A stretch of DNA of 64,000 nucleotides, from contig NZ_CANLMZ010000006.1 of assembly GCF_947492645.1 (NCBI RefSeq), positions 496,001 through 560,000 of the forward strand. Direction: 5' to 3'. The stretch comes from an uncultured Pontibacter sp. GTDB lineage: Bacteria > Bacteroidota > Bacteroidia > Cytophagales > Hymenobacteraceae. The first letter of the stretch is position 1. Each line of letters opens with the position of its first letter. The position numbers and the translations under genes were made by a program. The notes below the pieces were generated by a model. The model had not been told where the DNA came from. It saw only the letters and a program-made list of their open reading frames with translations, and ran no database searches. Below, piece after piece: positions 10,112 to 19,945 of the stretch.

Positions 10112-12742
10112 TTAAAGTAAACTTTTAACAAGTTCTACTGCTTTGCCAGGCACTACTGCCAAACCAGCTGCATTCTTACCGCCGGCTGTTGCATAGAATG
10201 GCTGACCGCCGCCGCCGCCTTGAATCTCTTTAGCCAATTCACGTACCATTTGGCTGGCATTCATATTCTTTTCAGAGACCAGGTTATCTGATAGCATCAC
10301 GGCAATTTGTGGTTTCCCGTCGATTTCAGCAGCAAGTACAAGCACTAAGTTATCGACTACCTGTCGCATATCAAAGGCCAGTTTTTTGAGGTAATCAGCA
10401 GAGCTAACCTCTACCCTTGCAGCTACCAGGTTAATGCCGTTCAGTTGCTGTGCATTTTGCGCTAGCGTATCTTTTAGTGTACCTAGTTGCTTCAGTTCGA
10501 AACCTTCCAGTTGCTTTTGCAGCGTTTTGTAATCTTCCTGCAGTTTCTGTACCGCACCCGATACATTGCTTTGCGTGTTCAGCACCTCACGTATAGCGTT
10601 CAGCTCATTAACCTGCTGCTGCATAAAGTCTTCAGCTGCGTCACCGGTAATGGCCTCAATACGACGTACACCTGCCGCTACAGAGCTTTCAGATACAATT
10701 TTAAAGTAGCCGATATTCCCTGTGTTCAGCACGTGTGTACCACCGCAAAGTTCTACCGAATGGTCGCGGCCGAAGGAGATCACACGCACAAAATCGCCAT
10801 ACTTCTCACCGAACAAGGCCATGGCACCCATTTTCTTTGCTTCCTCAATCGGCACATTGCGGCTCTCCTCTAAAGGTATAGACTCACGTACACGCTTGTT
10901 TACCATGTGCTCGATCTGGCGTAGTTCCGCCTCCTCTACTTTTGCAAAGTGTGAAAAGTCGAAGCGAAGCAGTTTTTCGTTAACCAAAGAGCCGCGCTGC
11001 TGTACGTGTTCACCTAAAGCAGACCTTAAAGCGGCATGCAGTAAGTGCGTAGCAGAGTGGTTTCTGCGGATCATGTTACGGCGTTCTGCATCTATCTCAG
11101 CTTTAAAACCAGCCTCGACGTTCTGCGGCAGTTTTGCCGTGATATGAAGTATAAGGTCGTTCTCTTTTTTCGTGTCTAATACCTCTACCTGCTCGTTGTC
11201 AGATATCAGATAACCGGTATCGCCTACCTGTCCGCCGCTTTCAGCATAGAACGGTGTTTTGTCCAGTACCAGGTGATATTCGCTCTTGTTCTTGGTCTTT
11301 ACCTGGCGGTAGCGCACGATATGAGACTCCGATGTATCACAGTCGTAGCCGATAAACTCGTTCACCACGTCCGGCTGAAGTATAACCCAATCGGTTTGCT
11401 CGGTGGCAGAAGCGTTGCGAGAACGATTTTTCTGCTGCTCCATCTCCACACCAAAACCAGCCTCATCTACTGTAAAGCCTTTTTCACGGGCAATTAGTGC
11501 AGTCAGGTCAAGCGGGAAACCAAAGGTATCGTAAAGTTCGAAGGCTGTTTTGCCATCGATGGTATTGTTGTTCTTTTTAAAGTTTTCCTCTAAAGCATCT
11601 AAACGCTTCAAGCCGTTTTCCAGCGTACGCAGGAAAGCATTCTCCTCTTCCTCGATCACACGCTGCACAAAGCCCAGCTGCTGCTTTAGTTCCGGGAAGA
11701 TATGTGCCGTTTGCTCAGCCAACACTTCAGCCAGTTTATACAGGAATGGTTTCTTGAAATCAAGGAACGTAAAACCGTAACGCACCGCACGACGAAGTAT
11801 ACGACGGATAACATAACCGGCCTTGTTGTTGGATGGCAACTGACCATCGGCAATAGTAAAGGCAATAGCACGGATATGATCAGAAATTACACGGATGGCA
11901 ATGTCTGTTTTTTCGTTTTCGCCATACGTTACGCCTGCTTCTTTCGCCACATATTGGATCAGCGGCTGGAAAACGTCTGTATCATAGTTGGAACGCTTGC
12001 CCTGGATAGCCATGCACAAACGCTCGAAGCCCATACCTGTATCTACGTGCTGCGCAGGCAGTTTTACCAACGAGCCATCGGCCAGTCGGTTGAACTCCAT
12101 AAATACGTTGTTCCAGATCTCCACTACCTGCGGGTGATCGTTATTCACAAGTGATTTACCGTCTACCTGTGCACGTTCTTCATCGGTACGTAAGTCAACA
12201 TGTATCTCGGAGCAAGGACCGCATGGTCCGGTATCACCCATCTCCCAGAAGTTGTCTTTTTTAGAGCCCATCAGGATACGATCCTCAGCGATCATACTTT
12301 TCCAGATGTTAAAGGCGTCCTGGTCCATTGGCAGGTTCTCAGATTCATCGCCCTGGAAAACCGAAACGTACAGCCTGTCTTTTGGCAACCCGTATACTTC
12401 GGTCAGCAGTTCCCACGACCACTCCAGCGCCTCTTTCTTAAAGTAATCACCAAACGACCAGTTGCCCAGCATCTCAAACATGGTATGGTGGTAGGTGTCG
12501 TAACCTACTTCTTCCAGGTCGTTGTGCTTGCCGCTAACGCGAAGGCATTTCTGGGTGTCGGCAATACGCTTATGAGGGGCAGGTTTGTTGCCCAGAAAGT
12601 AGTCTTTGAACGGCGCCATACCCGAGTTGATAAACATCAGGGTTGGGTCGTCTTTTACCACAATTGGAGCCGAAGGCACGATCTGGTGCTGCTTCGAAGC
12701 GAAGAAATCCAGGAACTTTTGTCTAATCTCAGCTGAGTTCAT
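10112..12742 (-). CDS. alaS: alanyl-tRNA synthetase
   Basis: Class II synthetase that charges tRNA(Ala) and edits Ser/Gly mischarging. The 876 residues cover the whole family plan: an N-terminal catalytic core (MNSAEIRQKFLDFFASK, then FINSGMAPFKDYFLG), a tRNA-recognition helical domain, an editing domain with the metal motif HSATHLLHAALR and the downstream CGGTH, and a C-terminal coiled coil and DHHA1 region ending GGGGGQPFYATAGGKN. Nothing is missing. It is divergent from the merR-dprA pair. The 174-base gap upstream holds no feature I can support beyond an AT-rich tract. Confidence 0.98.
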   Translation of the reverse strand: MNSAEIRQKFLDFFASKQHQIVPSAPIVVKDDPTLMFINSGMAPFKDYFLGNKPAPHKRIADTQKCLRVSGKHNDLEEVGYDTYHHTMFEMLGNWSFGDYFKKEALEWSWELLTEVYGLPKDRLYVSVFQGDESENLPMDQDAFNIWKSMIAEDRILMGSKKDNFWEMGDTGPCGPCSEIHVDLRTDEERAQVDGKSLVNNDHPQVVEIWNNVFMEFNRLADGSLVKLPAQHVDTGMGFERLCMAIQGKRSNYDTDVFQPLIQYVAKEAGVTYGENEKTDIAIRVISDHIRAIAFTIADGQLPSNNKAGYVIRRILRRAVRYGFTFLDFKKPFLYKLAEVLAEQTAHIFPELKQQLGFVQRVIEEEENAFLRTLENGLKRLDALEENFKKNNNTIDGKTAFELYDTFGFPLDLTALIAREKGFTVDEAGFGVEMEQQKNRSRNASATEQTDWVILQPDVVNEFIGYDCDTSESHIVRYRQVKTKNKSEYHLVLDKTPFYAESGGQVGDTGYLISDNEQVEVLDTKKENDLILHITAKLPQNVEAGFKAEIDAERRNMIRRNHSATHLLHAALRSALGEHVQQRGSLVNEKLLRFDFSHFAKVEEAELRQIEHMVNKRVRESIPLEESRNVPIEEAKKMGAMALFGEKYGDFVRVISFGRDHSVELCGGTHVLNTGNIGYFKIVSESSVAAGVRRIEAITGDAAEDFMQQQVNELNAIREVLNTQSNVSGAVQKLQEDYKTLQKQLEGFELKQLGTLKDTLAQNAQQLNGINLVAARVEVSSADYLKKLAFDMRQVVDNLVLVLAAEIDGKPQIAVMLSDNLVSEKNMNASQMVRELAKEIQGGGGGQPFYATAGGKNAAGLAVVPGKAVELVKSLL

Positions 12743-12943
12743 GTATGATTATTAGGCCTTTAGATACTTATGGCTATACTTGTTGTTTAATAACAAAAAA
12801 TATAGAATTTTTGCCCTAGAGAAACACACTTATTTTGTGAAGCTCAAAAAGCACATGTAAGGCAAAAGTAGCATATTTTAGCCTTATTCAGTAGCATCTG
12901 TGCGAAAATTACACAGGTGCCATACTTTAACAGAACCAAAGCC

Positions 12944-13291
12944 ATGCCTTATAAAGAAAGAGAAATTGAAAAGCAGTATTACACGATAGGCGAAGTAGCC
13001 GAAATGTTTGATGTAGCCGCCTCGTTGATTCGTTTTTGGGAAACTGAATTTGAACAGCTTAGCCCGAAAAAGAACAAGAAAGGCAATCGCCAATATACTG
13101 CCAAGGACATCGAAACCCTCCGCACCATCTACCACCTCGTAAAAGAGCGCGGCTATACCATACAGGGAGCAAAAGAAGTACTCAAAAACAAGTCTGTTCA
13201 GACAAAGGATAAGATCGAGATTATTGAGTCGTTGGAGAAGGTACGTGCATTTTTGGTTGGTATAAAAGAACAGCTGAATACCAAAGCCTAA
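12944..13291 (+). CDS. MerR-family transcriptional regulator
   Basis: A compact regulator of 115 residues. The winged helix begins YYTIGEVAEMFDVAASLIRFWETEF and continues into the wing NRQYTAKDIETLRTIYHLVKERGYTIQGAKEVL. After it comes only a short helix, with no effector domain or Cys metal site. This short MerR type is widespread in Bacteroidota. I choose the ATG at 12944 because the helix-turn-helix then starts at the usual distance; a GTG at 12917 is in frame. It is followed 23 bases later by dprA and is probably in one operon. Confidence 0.9.
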   Translation: MPYKEREIEKQYYTIGEVAEMFDVAASLIRFWETEFEQLSPKKNKKGNRQYTAKDIETLRTIYHLVKERGYTIQGAKEVLKNKSVQTKDKIEIIESLEKVRAFLVGIKEQLNTKA

Positions 13292-13314
13292 AAGCTACGT
13301 AAGCACTTTACCAT

Positions 13315-14436
13315 ATGGTAGAGGAGCATAATTTATATGAAGTAGCCATTACGAAGCTGCCCGGGGTTGGCACGCAACTCACGCGCCAGCTGGTAAGTTA
13401 TTGTGGCTCACCTAAAGCTGTGTTTGAAGCCAATGCGGCCAAACTAAGTAAGATTCCTGGTGTAGGAACTGTATCGCTAAAGAACATTCAGGAAGGCCGC
13501 AAACAGGCGCTGTACCAGGCAGATGAGATACTTAAAAAGGCCCAGGAACTGGATGTGCAGCTGCTGTTTTATACTTCGCCAAAGTACCCGGACCGACTGA
13601 AACAGATTGCCGATGCACCTGCTCTTTTATACTTTCGTGGTAACAGCAACCTGAACCAGCGCCGCATCATCAGCATTGTAGGCACCAGGCAGATAAGCAG
13701 TTATGGCACTTCGGTAACTGAAAAGATCATCGAAAGTATAAAACCTTACAATGCCTTGATTGTAAGCGGACTGGCCTATGGCGTTGATGTAGTTGCCCAT
13801 CGTGCTGCTTTACAGGCTGGCTTGCCTACCATTGGCGTTATGGCCAGCGGACCTGAAACTGTTTACCCTGCCGTTCACAGAAAGTATGCGGAAAGGATGC
13901 TAACCCAAGGCGGCTTACTAACTGAAAACTCATTCGGGACAAGACCAGATGCTCCCCGTTTTCCGGCTCGTAACCGTATTATTGCTGGCATGGCGGACTG
14001 CACAATTGTAGTAGAGGCAGCTTTAAAAAGTGGAACGCTGATCACCGCTGACCTGGCACATGGCTACGATAAGGAAGTGATGGCCGTGCCGGGTAATATT
14101 ACCTCACCAGTCTCTGAGGGCACCAATTATCTTATCAAATCGCTTAAAGCAGTAGCTTATACTTCGGTGCAGGACCTGGTAGAGTTGTTAAACTGGGACC
14201 TGCAGGACGAAGCTGCTGCTAAAAAGGCCGCAGCCCCAGCCTTTGATCCTGCCGAGTTTACTCCAGATGAATTGAAAGTGTTAGAGGTACTTCAGCAAAA
14301 CGGGGAAGAGCAAATGGACAACCTGAGCTGGAAGTCGCAGATTCCGGTAAGTATGCTGGCCTCGGTGCTGTTGGGGCTGGAGTTTAAAGGAATAGTTAAA
14401 GCTAAGCCGGGGAAGAAGTTTGGTTTGATAATTTAG
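13315..14436 (+). CDS. dprA: DNA-processing protein DprA
   Basis: Loads RecA on incoming single-stranded DNA during natural transformation. The 373-residue protein has an N-terminal helix-hairpin-helix region (LPGVGTQLTRQLV and IPGVGTVSLKNI, residues 1-65). The Rossmann core follows with VGTRQISSYG, SGLAYGVDVVAHRAAL, GPETVYPAVHRKYAERM and FPARNRIIAGM. A C-terminal winged helix is at about 310-373. All family blocks are intact, so the protein should work. Its presence is relevant to the iterated AGTATA word seen across the window, though dprA is found in many non-competent bacteria too. Confidence 0.96.
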   Translation: MVEEHNLYEVAITKLPGVGTQLTRQLVSYCGSPKAVFEANAAKLSKIPGVGTVSLKNIQEGRKQALYQADEILKKAQELDVQLLFYTSPKYPDRLKQIADAPALLYFRGNSNLNQRRIISIVGTRQISSYGTSVTEKIIESIKPYNALIVSGLAYGVDVVAHRAALQAGLPTIGVMASGPETVYPAVHRKYAERMLTQGGLLTENSFGTRPDAPRFPARNRIIAGMADCTIVVEAALKSGTLITADLAHGYDKEVMAVPGNITSPVSEGTNYLIKSLKAVAYTSVQDLVELLNWDLQDEAAAKKAAAPAFDPAEFTPDELKVLEVLQQNGEEQMDNLSWKSQIPVSMLASVLLGLEFKGIVKAKPGKKFGLII

Positions 14437-14449
14437 ATGCCATGTAGCA

Positions 14450-15199
14450 TTATTTGCAATGCTGCTCCAATTTTTCAGTTGCCTGTTGGCTACCGAGTGC
14501 TGCGGCCGTTTGCCAATCCGCACAGGCTTCTGTTAAGTTTCCTAAATATAGATGGGTTTGTGCACGGTTCAGGTAGCAGTCACCACAAAAGTCTATACCC
14601 TCTGTTTCTTCGTTTCCGTTTATAAATTGGTTAAAATCTTTTAATGCCTCTCCGTGTGCACCTGATTCAAGTCTTGCCAGGCCTCTTCTGTATAAAGCAA
14701 TCGGATCAGCCGGTGCGTTTTCAAGTAAATAAGTATAATCTGCGATAGCTTTTTCATAATCTTCCATAAACGTAAAAATATCGGCACGCAGCAGGTAAGC
14801 AGGCATGTAATTTTTATTTAAGTCTAGTACCGTATTTATGTCACGTAAGCTGCCGGCATAATATTCGAGGTATAGCTTTGCTTCAGCACGAGTATAATAA
14901 GCATCTTCATTTGAAGGATTTAGGATGATGATGGCATCCAGGTCTTTTATGGCAGACGTAGGTTCCTGTTCCTGCAGTTTAGTTTCTGCTGCTGCCAGCA
15001 GCGAGTCGGCTTTTATTTGTAAAAGAACGCCATCTTCTGCCAACTTCTCAGGCTGCTTGCCTACGGTGGGTTCTACCACTCCTGCTTCTTTTTGTACTTT
15101 TGGCTTAGGTTTAGATGCGGCAGTTTTAGTTGCTTTGCAACCAATCAACGACAGGCCAATAAGAGGTGCTATTACAAAATGTAGCCTAAAACGTTTCAT
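14450..15199 (-). CDS. TPR-repeat lipoprotein
   Basis: A 249-residue exported protein with a signal ending in the lipobox SLIGC (Cys21). A Lys/Pro/Thr-rich linker (25-60) leads to about four tetratricopeptide repeats from residue 75 on, such as AYYTRAEAKLYLEYYAGSLR, AYLLRADIFTFMEDYEKAIA and ALYRRGLARLESGAHGEALK. The last repeat has paired cysteines (FCGDCYLNRAQ), possibly a disulfide. TPR lipoproteins act as scaffolds in the periplasm; no partner can be named. It is convergent with dprA, only 13 bases apart. Confidence 0.82.
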   Translation of the reverse strand: MKRFRLHFVIAPLIGLSLIGCKATKTAASKPKPKVQKEAGVVEPTVGKQPEKLAEDGVLLQIKADSLLAAAETKLQEQEPTSAIKDLDAIIILNPSNEDAYYTRAEAKLYLEYYAGSLRDINTVLDLNKNYMPAYLLRADIFTFMEDYEKAIADYTYLLENAPADPIALYRRGLARLESGAHGEALKDFNQFINGNEETEGIDFCGDCYLNRAQTHLYLGNLTEACADWQTAAALGSQQATEKLEQHCK

Positions 15200-15444
15200 G
15201 TTATTTGTTGCGGTTTTGTGAAATGCGGTTAATGAATTCGAGCTTACAAAAGTAGGCAGAAAATGTATAGAATTTAACGATGCATTTTAGAGATCATCTT
15301 TTAAGTGGCTCTGTTAAAGAGGCGTAATCAGAACTACAAAAACCTTAGCCTTCAACCGGCATTATCTTCTGGCAATTGGTGATTTAAAGATACCAGGTGC
15401 TCAAATTAAATCATAACTTTATACTCCTAACCAAATGCTGCTTG

Positions 15445-16266
15445 ATGTTACTTTATAACGGCGATTTTATACTTGAAAAGGAGCTTTCGCTTCCTTTATC
15501 AAACCGCGCTTTCCAGTATAATGATGGTTTTTTTGAAACGGTGGTAGTCGTAAATGGTAAACTGCGTTTCTGGGGAGACCATGTGGCCCGCTTACATGAC
15601 GCTGCCAAAAGTATGAAACTGCAATTGCCTTCTTCCTTCTCTGAAGCTGCATTCGAGGATAAACTTTTACAATTAGCAGAACAGAATGGGGCTGGAAAAT
15701 ATGGACGCTTAAAATTAAAAATATGGCGTTCAGGCGCTGGCTTGTATACTCCTGAAACCAGTACTGTTGAATGGTTAGCCACAGTTGCTCCAACTGTGCC
15801 AACTTCTGGCAAAAGTATAAGTATTGGTATCTGCCAAAGTATAAAAACCATCTCCTCTCCACTCTCCCATTTTAAAGGCCCTAATGCAGCAATTTACGTA
15901 ATGGCTGGTGTAGAGAAGCAGCAAACTAACTACAACGACATGCTTTTGCTGAACGCTCAGGGTATGGTAGCAGAGCTGATTTCTTCTAATATTTTCTGGT
16001 TGATGGATGGCAAGCTTTTCACTCCTGCCTTAGATACAGGTTGTGTCAATGGCATTGTCCGGCGAAATATAGTAAGGTGGTGCCATAGCAACAGCATAAA
16101 GCTACAGGAGGCATACTTTACTCCGCAGCGTTTGCTCCAGGCAGAGGCTGTGTTTGCCGCTAACGTAACCGGAATTAAAAGCATTAATAGTATAAACGGG
16201 GAAGCAGTAAGTATAAACGAGCGCTTCATCGAGCAACTCAGACTGGACTTAGATATGAGAGTTTAG
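15445..16266 (+). CDS. class IV PLP-dependent aminotransferase (PabC/IlvE-like)
   Basis: Fold-type IV PLP enzyme of about 273 residues, the family of branched-chain and D-amino-acid aminotransferases and aminodeoxychorismate lyase. It opens YNGDFILEKELSLPLSNRAFQYNDGFFETV. It carries SHFKGPNAAIYVMA, where the Lys should bind PLP, and VAELISSNIFWLMDGKLFTPALDTGCVNGIVRR, the conserved Glu and PLP-phosphate loop. Its short length favours aminodeoxychorismate lyase over IlvE, but specificity cannot be decided. The ATG at 15445 fits the family N-terminus; an in-frame GTG at 15397 would add 16 unlikely residues. Confidence 0.83.
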   Translation: MLLYNGDFILEKELSLPLSNRAFQYNDGFFETVVVVNGKLRFWGDHVARLHDAAKSMKLQLPSSFSEAAFEDKLLQLAEQNGAGKYGRLKLKIWRSGAGLYTPETSTVEWLATVAPTVPTSGKSISIGICQSIKTISSPLSHFKGPNAAIYVMAGVEKQQTNYNDMLLLNAQGMVAELISSNIFWLMDGKLFTPALDTGCVNGIVRRNIVRWCHSNSIKLQEAYFTPQRLLQAEAVFAANVTGIKSINSINGEAVSINERFIEQLRLDLDMRV

Positions 16267-16327
16267 TATGATTTAGTATAGTATTTCCTTTTGAGCCTCC
16301 TAGCCAGGGCATTTATGAGTTAATACT

Positions 16328-17746
16328 TTACTTTGTTTCCTTTTGATATAATCTTACAACTACTAATTCCTTTTTAAACTCCTTCTTTACTGTCCATTTG
16401 CTATTTAATTCATCCAGTTCATGATCCGAAAAATCGTTGAAAACATTAGAATAAAATATATACTCGTGTTTTTTTAAATCCTTTTCTGCAAATTTTTCTG
16501 AGCTGTTTACTAGGTCTGTAAGTTTGAATGTGCGCAAATTTGGATAAGCTGAACCGACCTCGTCTATAGGTATATCATTTACTGTTATATAATCAATCAT
16601 TTTTTCTCTAAGCTGATAGTAAGGCAAATGAGCTAACGTGGCATCCCATCCTTTAGACATCCAGTCCGGGTAAAGTGCTACAACATAGTGTCCGGCTAAA
16701 AGTGAAATAACTGAAATGCAGTAAAAAGTTAATCTTTTAACCTTCGGCAGGAACTGTAATAAATGGCCAAATAGAACTATCAGCAGCATAAAAACCACTA
16801 TGAAGTATCTATGCGCAATAGGGTTTTGGAAGAAGACAAGTAAGCTGCTAAGTATAAGTAAAGGCATCAATAACATTAACAAGACTTCAATAGTCTCTCT
16901 CTTTAATTGTTTGCTTATGTAAACATTAATTAAAGATAACGTCAATAACAGGAGGACAATAACTTTACCGAAATCAGCGAAGCGCCACCCTATAACAAGT
17001 ATGTTTTTAAAGAAATCTACAAATGAGACTATTTCAGATCCCTTCCCCCAGGTAGATTCCTTATTGTAAAAAATCCATCCAAAATGTTCGTAATGCAAGT
17101 ACAGCCAAATACAGGTAGCAAAAAATGCTGGCAAGTATGCAATCGCCTTACTGAATAAATAATTATCTGTCAGCTTGTTTCCTGTGCTTAGCAAACCAAA
17201 GAGCAAATCTGTTAAGTACAAGGCTACGACCATGATAGTGCCTCTGGGGCTTAACATAGCAAGAGCAATAAGTATCAACGCTAAGTAAATTCTTTTGCCA
17301 GTTAAGATACTGTTAAGAGCGAAAAGGTATAAGAATACCAAAACAATATCCGGGGCAATCTGTGTGGCTTGTGCTAAGAAAGTAGGTTCTATCAAAAGAA
17401 GAAGTATGACCCAGAAGTGGAAAGGTTGTGGTGTATATCTGCTAACCAGAGACTGTACTTGCAATACTATTCCAATCAAAAAAGGCAGTACACGCAGGTG
17501 ACTTACCAGAAGGGTTTTGCCCAATAACTTCCACCCTATAGCAACATAGAAGCCAAATAATGGCGGATAGCCTGCCAAATCATCAGGGACAAAAATGTAT
17601 TTAAAGTCGGTTGTATAGTACCAATGACCGTACCCTGAACCTAAAACAATGCTATCCCAGAAAAAACCGTTATTGCCTACTAAAACAGTTAAAACAATGA
17701 AGAACAGTATAAAAGGCGAAGTCTGCTTAAACTTCCTCAAGAGCAA
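16328..17746 (-). CDS. polytopic membrane protein, probable GT-C glycosyltransferase
   Basis: A 472-residue protein with roughly 10-11 transmembrane helices. The first helix is followed by a long loop with YIFVPDDLAGYPPLFGFYVAIGWKLLG, like the acidic first loop of ArnT/PMT-type GT-C glycosyltransferases that use a polyprenyl-phosphate sugar. The C-terminal 70 residues are soluble (IPIDEVGSAYPNLR onward). The enzyme class is inferred from topology and this loop. The gene is visibly AT-richer than its neighbours, stands alone on the minus strand and is not in a polysaccharide cluster, so it may be acquired. Confidence 0.6.
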   Translation of the reverse strand: MLLRKFKQTSPFILFFIVLTVLVGNNGFFWDSIVLGSGYGHWYYTTDFKYIFVPDDLAGYPPLFGFYVAIGWKLLGKTLLVSHLRVLPFLIGIVLQVQSLVSRYTPQPFHFWVILLLLIEPTFLAQATQIAPDIVLVFLYLFALNSILTGKRIYLALILIALAMLSPRGTIMVVALYLTDLLFGLLSTGNKLTDNYLFSKAIAYLPAFFATCIWLYLHYEHFGWIFYNKESTWGKGSEIVSFVDFFKNILVIGWRFADFGKVIVLLLLTLSLINVYISKQLKRETIEVLLMLLMPLLILSSLLVFFQNPIAHRYFIVVFMLLIVLFGHLLQFLPKVKRLTFYCISVISLLAGHYVVALYPDWMSKGWDATLAHLPYYQLREKMIDYITVNDIPIDEVGSAYPNLRTFKLTDLVNSSEKFAEKDLKKHEYIFYSNVFNDFSDHELDELNSKWTVKKEFKKELVVVRLYQKETK

Positions 17747-17897
17747 TATTATTTATGATTATGTGCTGTAGAACCGGCGGAATTGTTGGCACTAATGTAG
17801 ATGAAATCAAATGTTGTTGCAACTGAGTTCAGAAAGAATTATTTAAAGATCGGTTCTAAATGTATTGGTATCTTTTTATTTCTCAATAATAAATTAA

Positions 17898-17928
17898 AAA
17901 AGGCCTGAGTAATATGCTCAGGCCTTTT
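17898..17928. terminator. bidirectional intrinsic terminator
   Basis: Perfect 12-base arms (AAAAGGCCTGAG at 17898-17909 and its complement at 17917-17928) around a 7-base loop, with A-run and T-run flanks. It lies just past the restored stop (17939-17941) of the frameshifted hydrolase, which supports that stop as the original gene end. Confidence 0.88.
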
Positions 17929-17938
17929 GCTATTACCG

Positions 17939-18726
17939 TTATTTTTGTTGCGGGTACCACTCGCGTAGCCTCACATCGATACTTTTGTTTTTGTCATTTA
18001 CCATCTTTTTGAAAGAAGCTACATCGGCTAAACCTTCGGTTCCTCTGTAATGATAAGGGTAAACAACTTTTGGTTTAAAGGCAAGTACGGCGCTGGCCGC
18101 CTGGTAATGTCCATGGTGTATGGCAGGTTCATACTTACAAAGGCAACATCTATGTTCTGTAGGTCGCGCATCTCCTGGATATCCTCTGAATCGCCGGAAA
18201 AGTATACTTGCTTGCCTCCTATGGTCAGGATATACCCGTTTCCTCTGCCTTTCGGGTGACGTGAGTCTTCGGTTTCGGGTAAATTGTACATCGGTACAGC
18301 TTTAATCTGGATATCCTGCTGGGTGGTAGATTCTCCGTTGGCGATGACGACAGTCTGGGCTTTATACTTTTCTGGCAAAGCATCTGCTACAGCTTGTGGC
18401 ACGACCATCTTTACACCTGTCGTTTCAATAGCGTCCAACGTTTTTGGGTCCATGTGGTCGCCGTGAATGTCGGTGATCAGAATCAGGTCGGGCTTACTCA
18501 CGCCTTTGTACATTTCGGCACCACCGTATGGGTCAACATAAATGGTTTTGCCGTTCCACTTCAAAACAACCGAACCATGTGTAACCGGCTGCACCAAGAG
18601 GGCGCCCTTATCTGTTTTGATCTGGTCTGGGGTAGGTTTTTTTTGCTGCTGGGCCTGCTGCTTTTGGGCATTTACCTGTACAAACGCCAATAAAAGCATA
18701 GCGGATAAAATGGCTTTTAATTTCAT
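17939..18726 (-). pseudogene. UlaG-like MBL-fold metallo-hydrolase, interrupted by a one-base frameshift
   Basis: Exported zinc-dependent beta-lactamase-fold hydrolase, with signal peptide (about 1-20), ITDIHGDHMD metal motif and YFSGDSED. As read, translation from 18726 ends early at 18028 with a nonsense tail after NLPYTMDIT. Shifting frame at about 18101-18105 restores the expected sequence AASAVLAFKPKVVYPYHYRGTEGL through to a stop at 17939-17941, next to a terminator. The simplest explanation is loss of one C from a CCC run (ACC CAG read as ACC AG). It may be a real mutation or a sequencing error. The lost part includes the conserved PYHYRG histidine, so the short product should be inactive. 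Confidence 0.85.
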
Positions 18727-18807
18727 AGTATAAATTAGTTTATGATTTTACACTAAAGTATAAACCTTAACAATTTGTTTACGAAAAGTTAGCAAGCCCT
18801 ATTGATG

Positions 18808-19026
18808 CTACACCTTTTTTACACTAAAGTAATTTCTTACTGCTTGTAGCGTGGATGCAGTTGATATCAAAAATAAGATGCCTAGCAGGAAATTTTTCTT
18901 TTGTAAAGGGCTTACCTGAAAATTATTGGTGGTAACATAAAGCAAAAGCCCCGAGCCAATAAGCCATGTCAGCACCTGGAACGCCAGGTTCGCCTTGTTA
19001 GGTTTACGGGTAATATCTCTTTCCAT
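18808..19026 (-). CDS. small two-helix membrane protein behind thyA
   Basis: A 72-residue protein with a basic start (MERDITRKPNK) and two predicted membrane helices (VLTWLIGSGLLLYVT and FLLGILFLISTASTLQAV), ending SVKKV. It begins four bases after the thyA stop on the same strand and so should be translated with thyA. I do not recognise the family. The positive-inside pattern and coupling to a conserved gene favour a real protein. Confidence 0.65.
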   Translation of the reverse strand: MERDITRKPNKANLAFQVLTWLIGSGLLLYVTTNNFQVSPLQKKNFLLGILFLISTASTLQAVRNYFSVKKV

Positions 19027-19030
19027 AAGC

Positions 19031-19825
19031 TTAAACTGCTACTGGCGCTTTTATACCAGGGTGCGGGTTATAGTTTACTAATTCAAAGTCCTCAAATTTA
19101 AAATCGAATATATTTTTTACTTCTGGGTTTAGAAGCATGGTTGGTAATTGGCGCGGCTCGCGTGTAAGTTGCAGCTGCGCCTGCTCCAGGTGGTTAGTAT
19201 ACAGGTGTGTATCGCCACCGGTCCAGATAAACTCTCCTGGCTCCAATCCTGTAACCTGCGCCATCATCAGCACAAGCAAAGCATACGAAGCAATGTTGAA
19301 CGGAACACCTAGAAACACATCGGCTGAGCGCTGATACAGTTGGCAACTCAATTTGCCCTCAGCTACATAAAACTGGTAGAAAGCATGGCAAGGCGGTAGC
19401 TTCATGTTTTCGATCTCGGCTACATTCCAGGCGCTAACTATGATCCGGCGCGAGTCTGGGTTGTTTTTAAGTTGATTTACCACTTGCGTGATCTGATCGA
19501 TGTGGCGGCCATCAGGTGTTGGCCAGCTGCGCCACTGCGATCCGTAAACCGGGCCCAGGTTACCATTTTCATCTGCCCATTCATCCCAGATGCTCACACC
19601 GTTTTCTTTCAGGTATGCAATGTTTGTATCACCTTTCAGGAACCAAAGCAACTCATGTATAATAGACTTTAAATGCACTTTTTTGGTGGTTACCAACGGA
19701 AATCCCTCTGCAAGGTTGAAACGCATCTGATGACCGAATACGCTCAAAGTACCAGTTCCGGTTCTGTCTTCCTTCCTCACTCCGTTATCCAGAATGTGCT
19801 GCATTAAGTCTAAATATTGCTTCAT
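19031..19825 (-). CDS. thyA: thymidylate synthase
   Basis: Methylates dUMP to dTMP using methylenetetrahydrofolate. At 264 residues it is the same length as the E. coli enzyme, with the catalytic cysteine at Cys146 in [13 protein letters not shown]. The dUMP-binding [32 protein letters not shown] and [10 protein letters not shown] are all present. An AGGAGA ribosome-binding site sits ahead of the ATG. The small membrane protein follows in the same transcript; dihydrofolate reductase is not in the window. Confidence 0.98.
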   Translation of the reverse strand: MKQYLDLMQHILDNGVRKEDRTGTGTLSVFGHQMRFNLAEGFPLVTTKKVHLKSIIHELLWFLKGDTNIAYLKENGVSIWDEWADENGNLGPVYGSQWRSWPTPDGRHIDQITQVVNQLKNNPDSRRIIVSAWNVAEIENMKLPPCHAFYQFYVAEGKLSCQLYQRSADVFLGVPFNIASYALLVLMMAQVTGLEPGEFIWTGGDTHLYTNHLEQAQLQLTREPRQLPTMLLNPEVKNIFDFKFEDFELVNYNPHPGIKAPVAV

Positions 19826-19892
19826 AGTAATTTTGTTCTCCTAAAATTGTGATGTGTTAAAGATAAATAAAGTTTGGTTAAATGCCGGAAAT

Positions 19893-19922
19893 AAAAAAGC
19901 CCTTCGCAACGGCAAAAGGCTT
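19893..19922 (-). terminator. candidate intrinsic terminator
   Basis: On the minus strand AAGCCTT pairs imperfectly (one bulge) with AAGGGCTT and is followed by a run of T. It sits past the stop of the small secreted protein (19946) and ahead of thyA, so it would insulate the two. Confidence 0.5.
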
Positions 19923-19945
19923 CTCCCAGATCAGCAAAGTATAAA

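Noticed and set aside
12200..12736. 178-codon plus-strand frame opposite alaS
   Set aside because: Antisense to the conserved catalytic core of AlaS and without domain character.
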